DNA of 24,791 bases from JAIPEK01 sp041685935 (GTDB lineage: Bacteria > Desulfobacterota > Desulfobacteria > Desulfobacterales > Desulfobacteraceae), in NCBI GenBank assembly GCA_041685935.1, contig JAWLES010000017.1, positions 1 through 24,791 of the forward strand. The letters run 5' to 3'. The first letter of the stretch is position 1. Every line of letters begins with the position of its first letter. Below are positions 22,847 to 24,791 of this stretch, one piece after another. The notes beneath the pieces are model-generated. The model did not search any database and was not told where the DNA came from. It saw only the letters and a list, made by a program, of their open reading frames with translations. The position numbers and the translations under genes were made by a program.

Positions 22847-24409
22847 ATGGCTGCGGATAAAATTTTACTCATAGATGACGAGGAAGCCAACGTCAGACTT
22901 CTGGCCATGTCGCTTAAAAGCGACGGGTATGAAGTATCCATGGCATACAGCGGCGAACAGGGGCTTGAGCTGTTCAGGGAACAGGCACCGGATATCGTGA
23001 TAACGGACATTAAAATGCCGGGCATGGACGGGCTCGAGGTGCTGAAGAAGGTCAAGGAGATAAGTCCTGAAACCGAAGTGATCATCATCACCGGGCACGG
23101 GGATATTGATTCCACCATAACCGCACTGCAGTACGGAGCATCCGATTTCATCAACAAGCCGGTCCGGGACGAAGCCCTTTCAATTGCACTGAAACGGGCC
23201 AGAACAAAAATTGAAATCAGAGAGAAACTCAACGAGTATACTGAAAACCTGGAAAACAAGGTAAAAGAGGCAACCGAGGAAATCAGAAGGCGGGCCAATT
23301 TTCAGCGCCTTCTGATCAAACACTCGAATGACGGGATCGTTGCCACCGACAGGGACTGGAACATCGTGGTATTCAACCCGGAGGCGGAAAGAATTTTCGG
23401 CTGTCCCAGGGACCAGGTCAAAGACCGTGAAACCATTGACAACCTTTTTATGCCCGAGATCGCGGACGCGTTCAAAAATTGTGCAAAGGCCGAAGCAGGC
23501 CAAAGATCCATTTCCTGGCGGGAGACCTCTTTTCATACAAAAGACGGCCGGGAGATACCGGTCCGGTATTCCGGCAGCATTCTCAGGGAAAATGATGAAA
23601 TGGTAGGCAGCGTGGCGTTTTTTCACGACCTGACCGAAATCAAGAAGCTGGAAAAAGAACTCGTGCAGTCCGAGAGAATGGCTGCGGTAGGACAAACCGT
23701 AAGCGGCCTTGCCCACTATATCAAAAACATCCTCATCGGCCTTAAAGGTGGAAGCTACGTGGTGGATGTGGGCCTTGAAAAAAACAAGACCGAAAAGCTG
23801 AAAACCGGGTGGCAGACCATCAAAAAGAACATTGAGCGCGTTTCCGACCTGGTTCAGAACCTTCTTGCATATTCCCGGGAAAGTGACCCTGATTACCAGC
23901 AATGCAAACCCAACGAGATTGTCAACGAAGTGCTTGATCTTCTCGAACCCATGGCATCCGAATACTGTATCGACGTCACCAAGGAGGTGGACCCTTCCAT
24001 CGGGGAGGTTTCAATGGACCCGCAGACGATTCACCGGTCTGTTCTGAACCTGATATCCAACGCAATAGACGCCTGCCGTTACGACGAAGACACCTCCAAA
24101 AACTGGCAAATCCACATTAAAACATTCATAGATGAAAAGAGCATGCTCTGCATTGAAGTTGAAGACAACGGCTGCGGAATGAGCCGGGAGACCCGGGAAA
24201 AAATCTTCAATTCTTTTTACAGTACAAAAGGCGGCAAGGGAACCGGGCTCGGGCTTCTGGTCACCGGCAAACTAATCGATGCACACAAAGGCAGAATCGA
24301 GTTCAACTCGGAAATTAAAAAAGGCACGACATTCACAATTCACCTGCCCTATGATAAAGTGGATAATGAGAATTCATCTGCATCAGAGATACCCAAGGAG
24401 GATGAATAA
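22847..24409 (+). CDS. hybrid response regulator-PAS-histidine kinase
   Basis: A soluble 520-aa protein. An N-terminal receiver (about 4-120) carries D10, D11, phospho-acceptor D54, T82 and K104, all expected residues. A coiled-coil linker (about 122-150) leads to a PAS domain (about 152-265) and a kinase core. The H-box reads GLAHYIKNIL, so H290 is followed by Tyr instead of the usual Glu or Asp. The ATPase domain is intact: NLISNAID (401-408), DNGCGM (440-445) and GKGTGLGL (464-470 region). It could receive phosphate on D54 from the upstream kinase and pass a signal to the downstream regulator. AGGA lies 9-10 nt before the ATG at 22847, and its stop overlaps the next start by one base. Confidence 0.9.
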   Translation: MAADKILLIDDEEANVRLLAMSLKSDGYEVSMAYSGEQGLELFREQAPDIVITDIKMPGMDGLEVLKKVKEISPETEVIIITGHGDIDSTITALQYGASDFINKPVRDEALSIALKRARTKIEIREKLNEYTENLENKVKEATEEIRRRANFQRLLIKHSNDGIVATDRDWNIVVFNPEAERIFGCPRDQVKDRETIDNLFMPEIADAFKNCAKAEAGQRSISWRETSFHTKDGREIPVRYSGSILRENDEMVGSVAFFHDLTEIKKLEKELVQSERMAAVGQTVSGLAHYIKNILIGLKGGSYVVDVGLEKNKTEKLKTGWQTIKKNIERVSDLVQNLLAYSRESDPDYQQCKPNEIVNEVLDLLEPMASEYCIDVTKEVDPSIGEVSMDPQTIHRSVLNLISNAIDACRYDEDTSKNWQIHIKTFIDEKSMLCIEVEDNGCGMSRETREKIFNSFYSTKGGKGTGLGLLVTGKLIDAHKGRIEFNSEIKKGTTFTIHLPYDKVDNENSSASEIPKEDE

Positions 24410-24791
24410 TGACGCAAATAGTGCTTGTGGTTGATGATGATCCTGATGTAAGGTCATTTGTCGTAACAGTGCTGGAGGAAAACGGTTACAGCCCCCTGCA
24501 GGCCGGTGACGGGGTGGAGGGGCTGGAAATCATAGAGTCGGAAAGGCCCGATCTTGTGATCCTTGACGTATTAATGCCGAGGGGAAGCGGTATCCGCCTG
24601 TACCGGAAACTGAAAACCAATGAAACTTTGAAGAACATTCCCGTGATTCTGCTCACCGGTATTGCATACAAATCCTTTCTCCGCAGCCAGAAAACCCTTG
24701 CCGAATTCCAGGGAGATCCCGTGCCCGAGCCGGACGCATACCTGGAAAAACCGGTGGAGCCTGAAGAACTTGCAGACACAATAAACAGGAA
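24409..24791 (+). CDS. response regulator receiver protein (partial, cut by window end)
   Basis: A CheY-like receiver starting at the ATG that overlaps the previous stop (TAATG), with AAGGAGG 8 nt upstream. At least 127 codons are visible. The acidic pocket D9-D10-D11, phospho-acceptor D53 in VILDVLMP, T83 and K114 in YLEKPV are all present. The distance from T83 to K114 is 31 residues, against 22 in the receiver of the previous gene, so the region between strands 4 and 5 is extended by about 9 residues (AYKSFLRSQKTLAEFQGDPV). No output domain is seen before the window ends, so it may be a single-domain regulator or the start of a larger protein. Confidence 0.88.
   Translation, partial: MTQIVLVVDDDPDVRSFVVTVLEENGYSPLQAGDGVEGLEIIESERPDLVILDVLMPRGSGIRLYRKLKTNETLKNIPVILLTGIAYKSFLRSQKTLAEFQGDPVPEPDAYLEKPVEPEELADTINR

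Noticed and set aside
23180..23902. Minus-strand 240-aa open frame
   Set aside because: Antisense shadow of the REC-PAS kinase gene; the plus-strand frame has all kinase motifs.
1..24791. CRISPR arrays, insertion sequences or prophage genes
   Set aside because: I saw no regularly spaced repeats, transposase, integrase or phage structural genes on either strand.

Overview
The window reads as a chromosomal housekeeping segment of a Gram-negative bacterium, most likely a member of Desulfobacterota (Desulfobacterales-type sulfate reducers). The clues are the 5' end of the 16S rRNA, an F1Fo operon that carries b' and b but lacks a and c, a b subunit with a signal-peptide-like N-terminus, a GlmU reduced to its uridylyltransferase half, and a PAS-kinase/response-regulator cluster of a style common in that group. 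The assignment is an inference from recognised family features, not from a database search.

Layout. Positions 1-18616 are all on the minus strand and are described here in transcription order, from high to low coordinates. First come an LD-carboxypeptidase and a class-C-beta-lactamase-like serine hydrolase (18616-16607). Next is the complete elongasome operon mreB-mreC-mreD-mrdA(PBP2)-rodA (16499-11113), with a good sigma70-type promoter. The ATP synthase operon atpF'-atpF-atpH-atpA-atpG-atpD-atpC follows (10951-5016) and ends at a strong intrinsic terminator. Then come a uridylyltransferase-only GlmU, a ZapB-like coiled coil, ZapA, a 6S RNA, RNase Y and TyrRS. Last is the start of an rRNA operon, whose promoter begins 7 bp after the tyrS stop codon; only the first ~86 nt of 16S are inside the window.

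The plus-strand part begins at 18892 with tRNA-Pro(GGG) and its own promoter. It continues with an NhaD/CitMHS-like sodium:proton antiporter, a Rossmann-PAS-PAS histidine kinase, a REC-PAS-kinase hybrid, and a single-domain response regulator cut by the window end.

How the genes work together. The minus-strand block combines cell-wall synthesis and turnover (LdcA-like, serine hydrolase, MreBCD, PBP2, RodA, GlmU), division (ZapA/ZapB-like), energy (F1Fo ATP synthase) and RNA functions (6S, RNase Y, TyrRS, rRNA). The plus-strand cluster is the accessory part. Its three signalling genes are very tightly packed (12-bp gap, then a 1-base stop/start overlap) and sit 40 bp after an ion transporter, so a phosphorelay tied to ion or redox state is a reasonable hypothesis. 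The N-terminal nucleotide-binding-like fold on the first kinase and the non-acidic H-box of the second are the least ordinary elements in the window.
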